From M3 sp045133615 (GTDB lineage Bacteria > Bacteroidota > Bacteroidia > Bacteroidales > Muribaculaceae), in assembly GCA_045133615.1 (NCBI GenBank), contig JBGUUQ010000069.1:34155-98154 (forward strand): a stretch of 64,000 bases of DNA, in the 5' to 3' direction. The notes beneath the pieces are model-generated. The model had not been told where the DNA came from, ran no database searches, and was given only the letters and a program-made list of their open reading frames with translations. The number at the start of each line of letters is the position of its first letter. Position 1 is the stretch's first letter. The position numbers and the translations under genes were made by a program. Of this stretch, positions 25,945 through 35,115 are shown piece after piece.

Positions 25945-27178
25945 CGAATACTACGGAGCGTTGAGAGGATACTACGTCCCCGAAACACAATACTACAACA
26001 TTATCCCCTATGATGCTCACATTGACGACAATCGCATCCGCAACATCGGAGTCATACTGCCGACCAATCCGTTCAAAGAAACTGGGTTGGAAGATGCCAT
26101 AGCCAACGGCGACTATGCAAAGTCTGACCGCAAAGGTGCTCAAGCTCTCATCAAACGCTCTTCTCAAGCCGAAATAACTCCCGATACTTGGTCGGAATTT
26201 CTACTAAAAATCCATTCCGCAGTCCCTGACATCGACCTTTGCGATTGTCTCATCGGCTATCGCGATGAGGGCGAGTTACATCTTGTTCAATGTTTTTGCA
26301 CACCCGATTGCCAACCGGTAATCACCCGGGTGAAAGTAGAGCCTTATTCACTCAAACTCGACCTTTTTTCTCGCAACACCGGTATTCTCGAATCCGATAT
26401 AATGCTACACAAAAGAGCAATGTTTATCGGATGTGGATCTGTTGGCAGTCTTGTTGCAGTGGAACTTGCCAAAGCCGGTGTCGGACATTTCATGCTCGTC
26501 GACAACGATATTTTCGGCTACCATAACATCTGCCGACATCAATGCGGCATCTACGATGTGGGACGATACAAAACCGACGCATTGGCAGACCGCATTTTGC
26601 AAATCAATCCTTATGCGCAGATTGAGAAATACAATCTTGCCATACAAGATGTGGATCGTGATGACTTCATGAAGTTCTGCAACGAAGACACGATTATCGT
26701 CGGAGGTGCCGATAATCGCGAAGGCGACCTCTACGCTTGTAACCTCGGCATCAAAGCTGGAGCGGCTTTCGTCTCGATAGGCTGTTGGGAACGTGCATTT
26801 GCCGGCGAAATATTCTATTGTCTCCCCTCCGGCACTCCCACCTACAGCGACTTCTTGGAGGTTACCGGATATGTGTCCGGACGTGTCACCCAAAACCGAC
26901 GCTTCTACACATCCGAAGAAGACCTCGAAAAAGTCAGTTTCGAGCCGGGAATATCTGCCGATGTAAACTTTGTGACAATCGTAGGCGTAAAACTCATCCT
27001 CGACCTACTCAATCGCGATAATGCCGGCTACACCCAACGTCTGCTTCCGCATCTTACGCAGTACACCCTTGTGTGCAACACCAACAACACTGCCATCGGA
27101 GGCGAACAAGCCGAGATATTCTCATATCCGTTGCAAGTCACAACAAGCATAGAAGTACCTTACGCTAACGAACAATAA
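25916..27178 (+). CDS. E1/ThiF-family adenylyltransferase (ubiquitin-like activating enzyme)
   Basis: The start is ATG 25916 (29-base overlap with the JAB gene); an ATG at 25874 would add 14 residues. The 420-residue product has a 160-residue N-terminal domain of unknown type, then a ThiF/E1 Rossmann domain. Its features are Gly-rich 'GCGSVGS' (172-178), 'LVDNDIF', 'CRHQCG', 'GGADNREGD', and 'GCWERAFAGE' with Cys290 as candidate thioester cysteine. It would adenylate the C-terminus of a small modifier and pass it to the E2-like protein. ThiF/MoeB alternatives are disfavoured by the N-terminal domain and the E2/JAB neighbours. Confidence 0.88.
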   Translation: MIPTVITANNEYYGALRGYYVPETQYYNIIPYDAHIDDNRIRNIGVILPTNPFKETGLEDAIANGDYAKSDRKGAQALIKRSSQAEITPDTWSEFLLKIHSAVPDIDLCDCLIGYRDEGELHLVQCFCTPDCQPVITRVKVEPYSLKLDLFSRNTGILESDIMLHKRAMFIGCGSVGSLVAVELAKAGVGHFMLVDNDIFGYHNICRHQCGIYDVGRYKTDALADRILQINPYAQIEKYNLAIQDVDRDDFMKFCNEDTIIVGGADNREGDLYACNLGIKAGAAFVSIGCWERAFAGEIFYCLPSGTPTYSDFLEVTGYVSGRVTQNRRFYTSEEDLEKVSFEPGISADVNFVTIVGVKLILDLLNRDNAGYTQRLLPHLTQYTLVCNTNNTAIGGEQAEIFSYPLQVTTSIEVPYANEQ

Positions 27179-27193
27179 TCCATATACACCAAA

Positions 27194-27904
27194 ATGGCAG
27201 TCGATCAATACGGACGCATCATCCGACGCGGTCCTCGTCCCGAAATCCCCGTCTACGAAGCCCCGACATATTCTACAACTTCCTATTCCTACTCGCCGTC
27301 ATTTGGGCAGCGGATGAGAAATGTATGGTACGGATTCAGCAATTTCATCATAGGGATAGGCAACTGGTTTGCGCGAAATTTGGAAAATATCTCCACCGGT
27401 GCAACCGCAATTGTCGGCATCGGTGGTATCATCGCCTTGTTAATATGGGTTATCACCATTTTCGCCAATGAAGGAATTTTCTTTGGAATACTCGCTATCA
27501 TCGGAGCAGTCATCATGGGATATATCGGAACAATCGGTCTTGGAATCGGAATATTCATACTCTCTTTAGCGCTCCAAATAATACGATTCATCTTTTGGAA
27601 CGGTTGGACATTCCTATTGGCAATCGCCGTGACATTGACCATCGTAATCAACAACAACAATACCCCGACTACACCTACAGAAATTTCCCCTGTGGAAACA
27701 GTCACGTCAAGCGATATGGGAACTTATCGATGCACAGCCTCTGTTCTCAATGTACGACAAACGCCATCCAAAACAGGCAAAGTAATCGGAACTCTGACGC
27801 GAAACCAACGCGCCACGGTAATCCGCACCGAGGGCAATTTTGCTGTGATAGAATTCAATGGGCAAGAAGGTTACGTCTCTCTCGACTATATGAGAAAAGA
27901 GTAG
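27194..27904 (+). CDS. Membrane protein with C-terminal SH3b domain
   Basis: The 236-residue protein has a polar Tyr/Ser/Arg-rich N-terminus (1-60) and three to four membrane helices (about 68-160; 'IVGIGGIIALLIWVITIF', 'GILAIIGAVIMGYIGTIG', 'TFLLAIAVTLTIVI'). A bacterial SH3 domain follows (about 176-236; 'ASVLNVRQTPSKTGKVIGTL', 'NGQEGYVSLDYM'). SH3b domains often bind cell wall or peptide ligands. It starts 15 bases after the E1-like gene and ends 21 bases before the terminator, so it is the last gene of the ubiquitin-like operon. This suggests a membrane-linked effector or target receptor, an inference from position. Confidence 0.8.
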   Translation: MAVDQYGRIIRRGPRPEIPVYEAPTYSTTSYSYSPSFGQRMRNVWYGFSNFIIGIGNWFARNLENISTGATAIVGIGGIIALLIWVITIFANEGIFFGILAIIGAVIMGYIGTIGLGIGIFILSLALQIIRFIFWNGWTFLLAIAVTLTIVINNNNTPTTPTEISPVETVTSSDMGTYRCTASVLNVRQTPSKTGKVIGTLTRNQRATVIRTEGNFAVIEFNGQEGYVSLDYMRKE

Positions 27905-27925
27905 TATTTATAGATCATCAACGAC

Positions 27926-27960
27926 AAAAGGCTGTGTCAAACACAGCCTTTTACTTTATT
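27926..27960 (+). terminator. Terminator of the ubiquitin-like operon
   Basis: A perfect 12-bp stem (AAAAGGCTGTGT 27926-27937 with ACACAGCCTTTT 27941-27952), a 3-base loop and an AT-rich tail lie 21 bases after the last stop. Confidence 0.9.
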
Positions 27961-28061
27961 GATTATTATTCGATTACACCTACGACGACATTTTTCACCT
28001 CATACCGATAATATAACTTCACTTTCAAGTCGATAAATTTCCATATCTCATTGTGAAGTCG

Positions 28062-28069
28062 TAATTTTG
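28062..28069 (+). promoter_or_regulatory. Promoter -7 box of metG
   Basis: TAATTTTG, consensus match, 38 bases before ATG 28108. Confidence 0.65.
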
Positions 28070-28107
28070 CAGTACAAAATAAATTTACGCAAATTATACT
28101 TCAAAAT

Positions 28108-30150
28108 ATGGAAAAGAACTTCAAACGTACACTTATCACCACTGCACTTCCTTATGCCAACGGTCCTGTCCACATCGGACACCTCGCCGGCGTTTACGTT
28201 CCCGCCGACATCTACGCCCGTTATCTCCGACTCAAAGGTCAAGACGTAGTGATGATAGGTGGTAGCGACGAACACGGCGTACCCATCACCATCAAAGCGA
28301 AAGCCGAAGGTGTTACCCCGCAGGACATCGTCGACCGCTACCACAAAATCATTAAAGACTCGTTTGAAGAACTCGGCATATCATTCGACATCTACTCTCG
28401 CACCTCTTCCGACATTCACCACGACACAGCCTCCGAATTTTTCCGCCGGCTTTACGACAAAGGCGAATTTGTCGAAAAAACATCAATGCAGCTCTACGAC
28501 GAGCAAGCCAACCAATTCCTTGCAGACCGCTACGTAATCGGCACATGCCCCCATTGCAAAAACGAGAGAGCCTACGGCGACCAATGCGAAGCATGCGGCA
28601 CATCGCTCAACGCCACCGACCTCATCGACCCCCACTCAGCCATCACCGGCAACAAACCCGTCCTCCGCGAGACAAAGCACTGGTATCTCCCTCTCGACAA
28701 GTGGGAACCAATGTTGCGTAAATGGATACTCGACGGACATAAAGAGTGGAAAACTAACGTCTACGGACAATGCAAATCATGGCTCGACCTCGGACTACAG
28801 CCCCGTGCGGTAAGCCGCGACCTCGATTGGGGCGTTCCCGTTCCCGTAGAAGGTGCCGACGGCAAAGTCCTCTACGTATGGTTCGATGCTCCCATCGGCT
28901 ACATTTCCAACACCAAAGAACTCATGCCCGACAATTGGGAGCGCTACTGGAAAGACCCCGAAACTCGCATCATCAACTTCATCGGCAAAGACAACATCGT
29001 ATTCCACTGCATCGTATTCCCGTCAATGCTTGCAGCCTACGGCGACGGATACCAACTCCCCGACAACGTTCCCGCCAACGAATTCCTCAATCTCGAAGGC
29101 GACAAAATATCCACATCGCGCAATTGGGCTGTTTGGCTCCACGAATATCTCGTCGACTTCCCCGGCAAACAAGACGTATTGCGCTACGTACTCACCGCCA
29201 ACGCTCCGGAGACTAAAGACAACGACTTCACTTGGCGCGACTTCCAAGCACGCAACAATAACGAGCTTGTTGCCATCCTCGGCAACTTCGTCAACCGCGC
29301 CATCGTGCTCACCCACAAATATTTCGACGGAAAAGTTCCCGCTGCCACCGACTTGCAGCAAATCGACCGCGACGCATTCGCCGAACTTGCACAAATCAAG
29401 CAATCGCTTAGCGAGAACCTCGACACCTTCCACTTCCGCGCAGCTCTCCAAGACGCAATGGCCATCGCACGACTCGGTAACAAATACCTTCAGGAGACCG
29501 AACCGTGGAAACTTGCCAAAACCGACATGGAGCGCGTAGCCACCGTGCTCAACGTTTCACTCCAGTTGTGCGCCAACATCGCCGTTGCTTGCGAACCGTT
29601 CCTCCCCTTCATGTCGCAGAAACTCTGCCGTATGCTTTCGCTCACCGACCTCTCGTGGGACCAAGTCGGAAGCCAATCACTCCTCCCCGCAGGCACCGCC
29701 ATCGCACAAGCCGAGCTACTCTTCGAAAAAATCGAAGACTCCGCCATACAAGCACAAATCGACCGCTTGCAGCAGACCAAAGAGGCCAACAAAGTCAAAG
29801 CATGGAAAGCCGCACCGCAAGCCGACGACGTTGACTTCGACACATTCTGCAAAGCCGACCTCCGCGTAGGCACAGTGCTCGAATGTAAGCGCGTCCCCAA
29901 AGCCGACAAACTGCTTCAATTCCTCATAGACGATGGTCTCGAAAAGCGCACCATCGTTTCAGGAATCGCCAAATACTACGAGCCCGAACAACTGATAGGC
30001 AAACAAGTCGTATTCATTGCCAATCTCCCCGCACGCAAACTCAAAGGCGTCGTTTCGCAAGGCATGATATTATCGGCCGAAAACGCCGACGGTTCGCTCG
30101 TTGTCATCTCTCCGTCCGCACCCGTAGCTCCCGGAGCACAAGTCAAGTAA
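28108..30150 (+). CDS. metG: Methionyl-tRNA synthetase
   Basis: This 680-residue class I synthetase charges tRNA-Met. The HIGH motif is in 'NGPVHIGHLAG'. A zinc knuckle reads 'CPHCKNERAYGDQCEACG', and the KMSKS position reads 'DKISTSR'. A C-terminal EMAP/Arc1p-type tRNA-binding domain covers about 570-680 ('FCKADLRVGTVLECKRVPKADKLL' region). The KISTS form of the second signature seems to be the version of this longer synthetase branch rather than damage. It starts a run of plus-strand housekeeping genes. Confidence 0.97.
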   Translation: MEKNFKRTLITTALPYANGPVHIGHLAGVYVPADIYARYLRLKGQDVVMIGGSDEHGVPITIKAKAEGVTPQDIVDRYHKIIKDSFEELGISFDIYSRTSSDIHHDTASEFFRRLYDKGEFVEKTSMQLYDEQANQFLADRYVIGTCPHCKNERAYGDQCEACGTSLNATDLIDPHSAITGNKPVLRETKHWYLPLDKWEPMLRKWILDGHKEWKTNVYGQCKSWLDLGLQPRAVSRDLDWGVPVPVEGADGKVLYVWFDAPIGYISNTKELMPDNWERYWKDPETRIINFIGKDNIVFHCIVFPSMLAAYGDGYQLPDNVPANEFLNLEGDKISTSRNWAVWLHEYLVDFPGKQDVLRYVLTANAPETKDNDFTWRDFQARNNNELVAILGNFVNRAIVLTHKYFDGKVPAATDLQQIDRDAFAELAQIKQSLSENLDTFHFRAALQDAMAIARLGNKYLQETEPWKLAKTDMERVATVLNVSLQLCANIAVACEPFLPFMSQKLCRMLSLTDLSWDQVGSQSLLPAGTAIAQAELLFEKIEDSAIQAQIDRLQQTKEANKVKAWKAAPQADDVDFDTFCKADLRVGTVLECKRVPKADKLLQFLIDDGLEKRTIVSGIAKYYEPEQLIGKQVVFIANLPARKLKGVVSQGMILSAENADGSLVVISPSAPVAPGAQVK

Positions 30151-30173
30151 TCAATCGATAGACAGGTACATAC

Positions 30174-31214
30174 ATGCACGACTCGCGCAAACCGCACATC
30201 CTCATCATCTACACCGGAGGCACCATCGGGATGATTGAAAATCCCGAAACGCACTCATTGCAGCCGTTCGACTTCAACTATCTCATCGAGAATGTGCCGA
30301 AAATCAAAATGCTCGACTACAAAATCGAGCATATACAGTTCCATCCGCCAATCGATTCATCCGACATGAATCCGGAGCGATGGAAAGAGATTGCTCACCA
30401 CATCGAAGAAAACTTCGACCGATTCGACGGATTTGTAGTCCTACACGGCACCGACACAATGGCCTACACAGCATCGGCCTTGTCATTCATGCTCGAAAAT
30501 CTGCATAAACCCGTCATCATCACCGGCTCACAACTACCCATCGGAGAAGTACGCACCGACGGCGAAGAAAACCTCATCACAGCGTTGCAAATCGCCGCCG
30601 CCACCGACTTCAACGGAGCGCCGATGGTGCAAGAAGTCGCCATCCTCTTTGAAAACTACCTCTGGCGCGGCAACCGCTCCACAAAGATGAGTGCCGACAA
30701 CTTCAACGCGTTCAAATCCAACAACTATCCACCGCTCGCCAAAATCGGGCTGGGCATACACTTCAACGTCGAATCCCTTTGGCGCATGCAAGCCCGCCGT
30801 CCGCTCAAAGTGCAGTATGCGATGGACCCCAACGTAATGTTCCTCGACCTCAACCCCGGCATCACCGAAGCCGTTCTGCGCCATCAGCTTTCGGCACCCG
30901 GCATCAAAGGCATCGTACTTAAGACATTCGGAGCCGGCAACGCTCCCACCCACGCTTGGTTCACCGACGCCATCCGCGAAGCCATCGACCGAGGCATCGT
31001 CATCGTCAACGTCACCCAGTGTGTCAACGGAGGTGTCAATTCCAAACGCTACGTTTCCGGCAATCGTCTTGCAAGCACTGGCGTCATTTCCGGACACGAC
31101 CTCACCAGCGAAGCCGCCATCACCAAGCTCATGTATCTTTTCGGACTCGGACTTTCTGCCGACGACGTTCGCCACTACTTCGACTGCTCCCTCTGTGGCG
31201 AAGTCACCCTCTGA
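30174..31214 (+). CDS. ansA: Type I L-asparaginase
   Basis: This 346-residue cytoplasmic asparaginase/glutaminase-family enzyme hydrolyses Asn to Asp and ammonia. The first catalytic Thr is in 'IYTGGTIGM' (Thr17 in the family alignment) and the second motif is 'VLHGTDTMAYTASALSFM'. The C-terminal half has 'TFGAGNAP' and 'GVISGHDLTSEAA'. There is no signal peptide, which fits type I. It starts 23 bases after metG. Confidence 0.93.
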   Translation: MHDSRKPHILIIYTGGTIGMIENPETHSLQPFDFNYLIENVPKIKMLDYKIEHIQFHPPIDSSDMNPERWKEIAHHIEENFDRFDGFVVLHGTDTMAYTASALSFMLENLHKPVIITGSQLPIGEVRTDGEENLITALQIAAATDFNGAPMVQEVAILFENYLWRGNRSTKMSADNFNAFKSNNYPPLAKIGLGIHFNVESLWRMQARRPLKVQYAMDPNVMFLDLNPGITEAVLRHQLSAPGIKGIVLKTFGAGNAPTHAWFTDAIREAIDRGIVIVNVTQCVNGGVNSKRYVSGNRLASTGVISGHDLTSEAAITKLMYLFGLGLSADDVRHYFDCSLCGEVTL

Positions 31215-31244
31215 CACCACTTTCAACTCTCAAATTTTCCCCAA

Positions 31245-31946
31245 GTGAATCTCCCCTACGACTGGGTCTGGATCGACCTCGACGACACCCTTCAGGACTT
31301 CCACGCCAACTCCCGCCAAGCCCTGCTACGCCTTTACGAAGCAGAGCAACTCCGTCGTTGGTTCCCCTCAGCCGAAGCTTGGGTAGAATGTTATATGCGA
31401 CACAACGCCGCACTTTGGCAGCAATACAACGTAGCCGCCATCACAAAAGACTCCCTTCGCCACCAGCGATTCACCCTTCCTCTCATCGAAGCCGGATGCT
31501 CCGATAACCTTGCCGACACACTCTCGCCGCGTTTCGACGTCACCTACCTCGACTTTCTCGCGCAAGGGCGCATCATGATACCGGGAGCCATCGAACTCCT
31601 CCTACGTCTCCGCTCGCGCGGCTACCGACTCGGCATCCTTAGCAACGGATTCAAAGAAGTGCAATATCGCAAAATCAAGACCGCAGGCATCGAAAGCCTC
31701 ATCGATTGCGTAGTCCTAAGCGACGACATCGGAGTCAACAAACCCGACCGCCGCATATTCGACCACGCATTGGCAGTCACCTCCGGCACCCCCGAACGCA
31801 CCGTCATGATAGGCGACAACCCCGCCACCGACATCGACGGAGCCATCAGCGCCGGATGGCACGCCATCCACTTCAATCGCGACGGCATCGGCACTCCACA
31901 CCCCACAGCCACAGTCGTCACCTCCCTCAACCACATTATCCTCTGA
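31245..31946 (+). CDS. HAD-family noncanonical pyrimidine nucleotidase (YjjG-like)
   Basis: This 233-residue HAD hydrolase starts at GTG 31245. The nucleophile motif is 'WIDLDDTLQDF', motif II 'LGILSNGF', and motif III/IV region 'VNKPDRRIFDHAL' and 'MIGDNPATDIDGA'. The helical cap after the first motif and overall similarity fit YjjG/YfnB nucleotidases, which dephosphorylate pyrimidine monophosphates. Substrate choice in HAD enzymes is hard to read from sequence. Confidence 0.85.
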   Translation: MNLPYDWVWIDLDDTLQDFHANSRQALLRLYEAEQLRRWFPSAEAWVECYMRHNAALWQQYNVAAITKDSLRHQRFTLPLIEAGCSDNLADTLSPRFDVTYLDFLAQGRIMIPGAIELLLRLRSRGYRLGILSNGFKEVQYRKIKTAGIESLIDCVVLSDDIGVNKPDRRIFDHALAVTSGTPERTVMIGDNPATDIDGAISAGWHAIHFNRDGIGTPHPTATVVTSLNHIIL

Positions 31947-32061
31947 TTACTCTCCCCTCTTTTTCGCACTGACACACACCATATCAGCTCCATTCCGACA
32001 CATTTTTAGCCACAAAAACGTTTTTTCTTAAATATTTTATCCACTATCGCAAAATTATCAC

Positions 32062-32069
32062 TATATTTG
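32062..32069 (+). promoter_or_regulatory. Promoter -7 box of the DUF349 gene
   Basis: TATATTTG, exact consensus, 65 bases before ATG 32135. Confidence 0.6.
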
Positions 32070-32134
32070 AAACCTATATTGCCTTTTCATTAAATAGGCT
32101 TGTGAACTTAACTAACTAAAAACATTTTTGTGTA

Positions 32135-33961
32135 ATGGAACCGCGTAAAATGTCTGAAGCCGCTGAAAACGCTGCTCAAGACGTAACCTTGACCGAACAA
32201 ACAGCCATCGACGCAGCCGCCGATGCCGCTCAGGATGTAATTGTAACCGAAGAGCCCGAAAAGCAGCTCACAAAAGACGAAATCATCGCTCAGGCAACCG
32301 ACATTGCCGCCAAAGATGCCGACAGCATCTCCCGCGACGACATCACCCGTCTCAAACAGATATTCTACGCAATCCGCAACAACGAGATAGCCTTGCAAAA
32401 AGAAGCATTCCTTGCCGCCGGCAACGAAGAAGCCGCTTTTGCTGCAATGCCCGATGAAGCCGAAGAGCGATTCAAAGAAATCCTCAACGCCATCAAAGAC
32501 AAAAAGGCCGCTCGCGTAGCCGAAATCGAAGCCGAACGTCTCAAAAACCTCAACGACAAAAAAGCCGTAATCGACGAAATCGAAAAGATTGCAGCCGACA
32601 CCGACAACGTTGGCAAACTCTATCCCCGCGTCAAAGAACTCCAGCAGTCGTTCAAAGAAATTGGCGACGTGCCACCCACCGAGCAGACCGACATCTGGAA
32701 AAACTATCAGACAGCTGTCGAACACTACTACGACCAACTTAAAATCAATAAAGACCTTCGCGACTACGACTTCCGCAAAAACCTCGAAGCAAAGATGCTT
32801 CTCATCGAAGAAGCCGAAAAGCTCAACGACGAAGCCGACATCATCACCGCATTCCGCCGTTTGCAAGACCTCCACGACAAATGGCGCGAAATCGGCCCCG
32901 TAGCAAAAGACATCCGCGACGAAATCTGGAACCGTTTCAAAGACGCTTCAGCCAACGTCAACAAAAAATATCAGGCTCACTTCGAAGAGCGCAAAAATGC
33001 CGAGCGCGAAAACGAAGCCGCAAAAACAGCCATCTGCGAACGTGTTGAAGCCCTCGACTTCGCTTCACTGAAAACCTACGCCGCATGGGATGAAATGACC
33101 AAAACCATCATCGCAGCACAAGACGAATGGAAAAAACTCGGTTTTGCCTCTCGTAAGATGAACAACGCCCTTTTCGCCCGTTTCCGCGAAACCTGCGACC
33201 GTTTCTTCAACGCCAAAGCCGACTTCTTCAAGCAGATGAAAGACGACCTCGCCATCAATCTCGAGAAGAAAATCGCTCTCTGCGAACGCGCCGAAGCACT
33301 CAAAGACAGCACCGATTGGAAAAAGACTGCCGATGCATTCGTCGCCCTTCAGAAAGAATGGAAAACCGTCGGAGCCGTTGCTAAGAAACACAGCGACGTC
33401 GTTTGGCGCAGATTCCTCGACGCTTGCGACTACTTCTTCGAACAGCGCAAGAAAAACATGTCAGGCACTCGCCAAACCGAGCAAGCCAATCTCAAGTTGA
33501 AACAAGAAGTTATCACCCGTCTTAAAGCCATCACCGAAGAGACTCCGCGCGAAGACGCCATAAAGACCGTGCGTGAATGTATGACTCAATGGGGACAAAT
33601 TGGTCACGTTCCATTCAAAGAAAAAGACAAAGTCTACGACACATACCGTGCACTCGTCAACGACCTCTACGAACGTCTTGACATGAGAGGCAACAACGCC
33701 CGCATGGCATCTTTTGAAAACTCCATCGAAGAGATGAGCTCCGACTCTCAAAAGCTCTACCGCGAGCGCGAACGACTCGTACGCGTCTATGAAACTAAAC
33801 GTCAGGAACTACAGACCTACGAAAACAATCTCAACTTCCTCTCCGCCAAGTCAAAATCAGGCAACTCAATGCTCAAAGAGATGGAGCGCAAGATGCAACG
33901 CATCAAAGACGACATTGCCGACCTCGAGCAGAAAATCAAGCTCATCGACAGCAAACTCTAA
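32135..33961 (+). CDS. DUF349 repeat protein
   Basis: This 608-residue, highly charged, all-helical protein is made of repeated DUF349 units, seen as recurring 'W..IG.V....D.IW..F' segments (for example 'IWKNYQTAVEHYYDQ', 'KWREIGPVAKDIRDEIWNRF', 'EWKTVGAVAKKHSDVVWRRF'). A coiled-coil C-terminus (about 530-608) follows. The family is widespread in Bacteroidota and its role is unsettled. There is no signal peptide, so it is cytoplasmic. It stands as its own transcription unit with a promoter and terminator. Confidence 0.9.
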   Translation: MEPRKMSEAAENAAQDVTLTEQTAIDAAADAAQDVIVTEEPEKQLTKDEIIAQATDIAAKDADSISRDDITRLKQIFYAIRNNEIALQKEAFLAAGNEEAAFAAMPDEAEERFKEILNAIKDKKAARVAEIEAERLKNLNDKKAVIDEIEKIAADTDNVGKLYPRVKELQQSFKEIGDVPPTEQTDIWKNYQTAVEHYYDQLKINKDLRDYDFRKNLEAKMLLIEEAEKLNDEADIITAFRRLQDLHDKWREIGPVAKDIRDEIWNRFKDASANVNKKYQAHFEERKNAERENEAAKTAICERVEALDFASLKTYAAWDEMTKTIIAAQDEWKKLGFASRKMNNALFARFRETCDRFFNAKADFFKQMKDDLAINLEKKIALCERAEALKDSTDWKKTADAFVALQKEWKTVGAVAKKHSDVVWRRFLDACDYFFEQRKKNMSGTRQTEQANLKLKQEVITRLKAITEETPREDAIKTVRECMTQWGQIGHVPFKEKDKVYDTYRALVNDLYERLDMRGNNARMASFENSIEEMSSDSQKLYRERERLVRVYETKRQELQTYENNLNFLSAKSKSGNSMLKEMERKMQRIKDDIADLEQKIKLIDSKL

Positions 33962-33986
33962 TCCCCCTCATATAGAGCAGAATACC

Positions 33987-34024
33987 AAAACGAGACGCGG
34001 CAATGTCGCGCCTCGTTTTTTTTG
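33987..34024 (+). terminator. Terminator of the DUF349 gene
   Basis: The hairpin AAAACGAG-A-CGCG / CGCG-C-CTCGTTTT is followed by a run of eight T, 26 bases after the stop. Confidence 0.85.
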
Positions 34025-34067
34025 ATTACCGCGACCGCAACACACATCCTCATGACTTTACCGGCGC

Positions 34068-34075
34068 TACCTTTG
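34068..34075 (+). promoter_or_regulatory. Promoter -7 box of the gene at 34089
   Basis: TACCTTTG, consensus match, only 13 bases before ATG 34089, implying a very short leader. Confidence 0.55.
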
Positions 34076-34088
34076 CCCCAAAAAAGCC

Positions 34089-35075
34089 ATGTATAAAACT
34101 CTAATCATCTCCCCGGCCGACACTACCCTTGAATGCCGAAACCTTCGTCTTACCGATACCCCCGAAGGGAAAACCCTTACCCCGGTCGGCATCCCCCGCG
34201 TAATCATCAAAGACGACACTCCGCCACAACCATTTCACACATTCCGCCATCCCGACGGCGCCCAATCATTGTTTCTCCACTCCGGGAGCCGTCTTTTCGT
34301 ACTCATCGGCGAAGCAGCAGAACCCGTCGAAATCGCCACACTCCCCTCAGAACCACTTTGTGCCGTATCCGGCGACTCTTCTATCATCGTCATGACCGCC
34401 GACGGACCATTCTACCTCGACTTTTCCGACGGCACTTGGCAGCCCCGCGGAATGATGCCGGAATTCCCTCCGATAGCCATCATCGCCGACTCCTTTCGCG
34501 ACTTCACTGCCACAACCGACCAACGTACACTCACCGGCTCCTACTCCCACTGGAGCGGCTCACTCACATCCGACGATGTCGCCCTTCTCACCGCCGACGC
34601 CCTTGATGCCTACTCACAAGCCGCCGAAAATGCACGCTCTGCCGGCTACTTCATTCAGCCCGTTGTAGCCTGCTACCGACTCCGCGATGCCAAAGGCGGA
34701 CTCCTCTACCAATCGCCACCGGTGATGATAGCTCCCGACGGATTTCAAGGTTGCGCCCCCTTCACCCCCGAAGTCAGTAACTACAGCATCGTCGCAGGCT
34801 ACGCCGTTACCCTCCGCGGCTATCGCATCCGCCTGCAACCTACCGCCACCTTAGATTCCGCATGGGCACAACACGTAGCATCGATGGAACTGCTCATCTC
34901 GCCACAAATCCACCCCGTCGACTTCTCCGCCCTCATCGACTATCGATGTCAGGACGGCACAGAGACCGACACCCTCCGCATCTCCTTGCCGGGCACATCC
35001 CCCGGCAACGTCGCCGGCACCCTCCCGCGCACCCCTCTCCGCCGCTGCCCCCTCAACCACTCCCCCCGCTGGTAA
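34089..35075 (+). CDS. Unknown beta-rich protein, possibly truncated
   Basis: The 328-residue product is beta-rich with no signal peptide or recognised catalytic motif. Repeating short strands ('SLFLHSGSRLFVLIGEAA', 'PFYLDFSDGTWQPRG') might suggest a propeller or phage-structure-like repeat. The last 35 residues are Pro/Arg/Thr-rich low complexity ('LPGTSPGNVAGTLPRTPLRR'), unlike the rest, and a 12-bp tandem repeat follows 40 bases after the stop. This could be the degraded end of a longer gene. I cannot name a family. Confidence 0.6.
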   Translation: MYKTLIISPADTTLECRNLRLTDTPEGKTLTPVGIPRVIIKDDTPPQPFHTFRHPDGAQSLFLHSGSRLFVLIGEAAEPVEIATLPSEPLCAVSGDSSIIVMTADGPFYLDFSDGTWQPRGMMPEFPPIAIIADSFRDFTATTDQRTLTGSYSHWSGSLTSDDVALLTADALDAYSQAAENARSAGYFIQPVVACYRLRDAKGGLLYQSPPVMIAPDGFQGCAPFTPEVSNYSIVAGYAVTLRGYRIRLQPTATLDSAWAQHVASMELLISPQIHPVDFSALIDYRCQDGTETDTLRISLPGTSPGNVAGTLPRTPLRRCPLNHSPRW

Positions 35076-35115
35076 ATCCGTGCACCTCCACAGATTTTCA
35101 GCGATTTATTCGCAA

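Noticed and set aside
28108..30150. KISTS in place of KMSKS in methionyl-tRNA synthetase as a defect
   Set aside because: All other motifs are intact, the gene is the only metG seen, and variation at this loop is tolerated in this synthetase branch.
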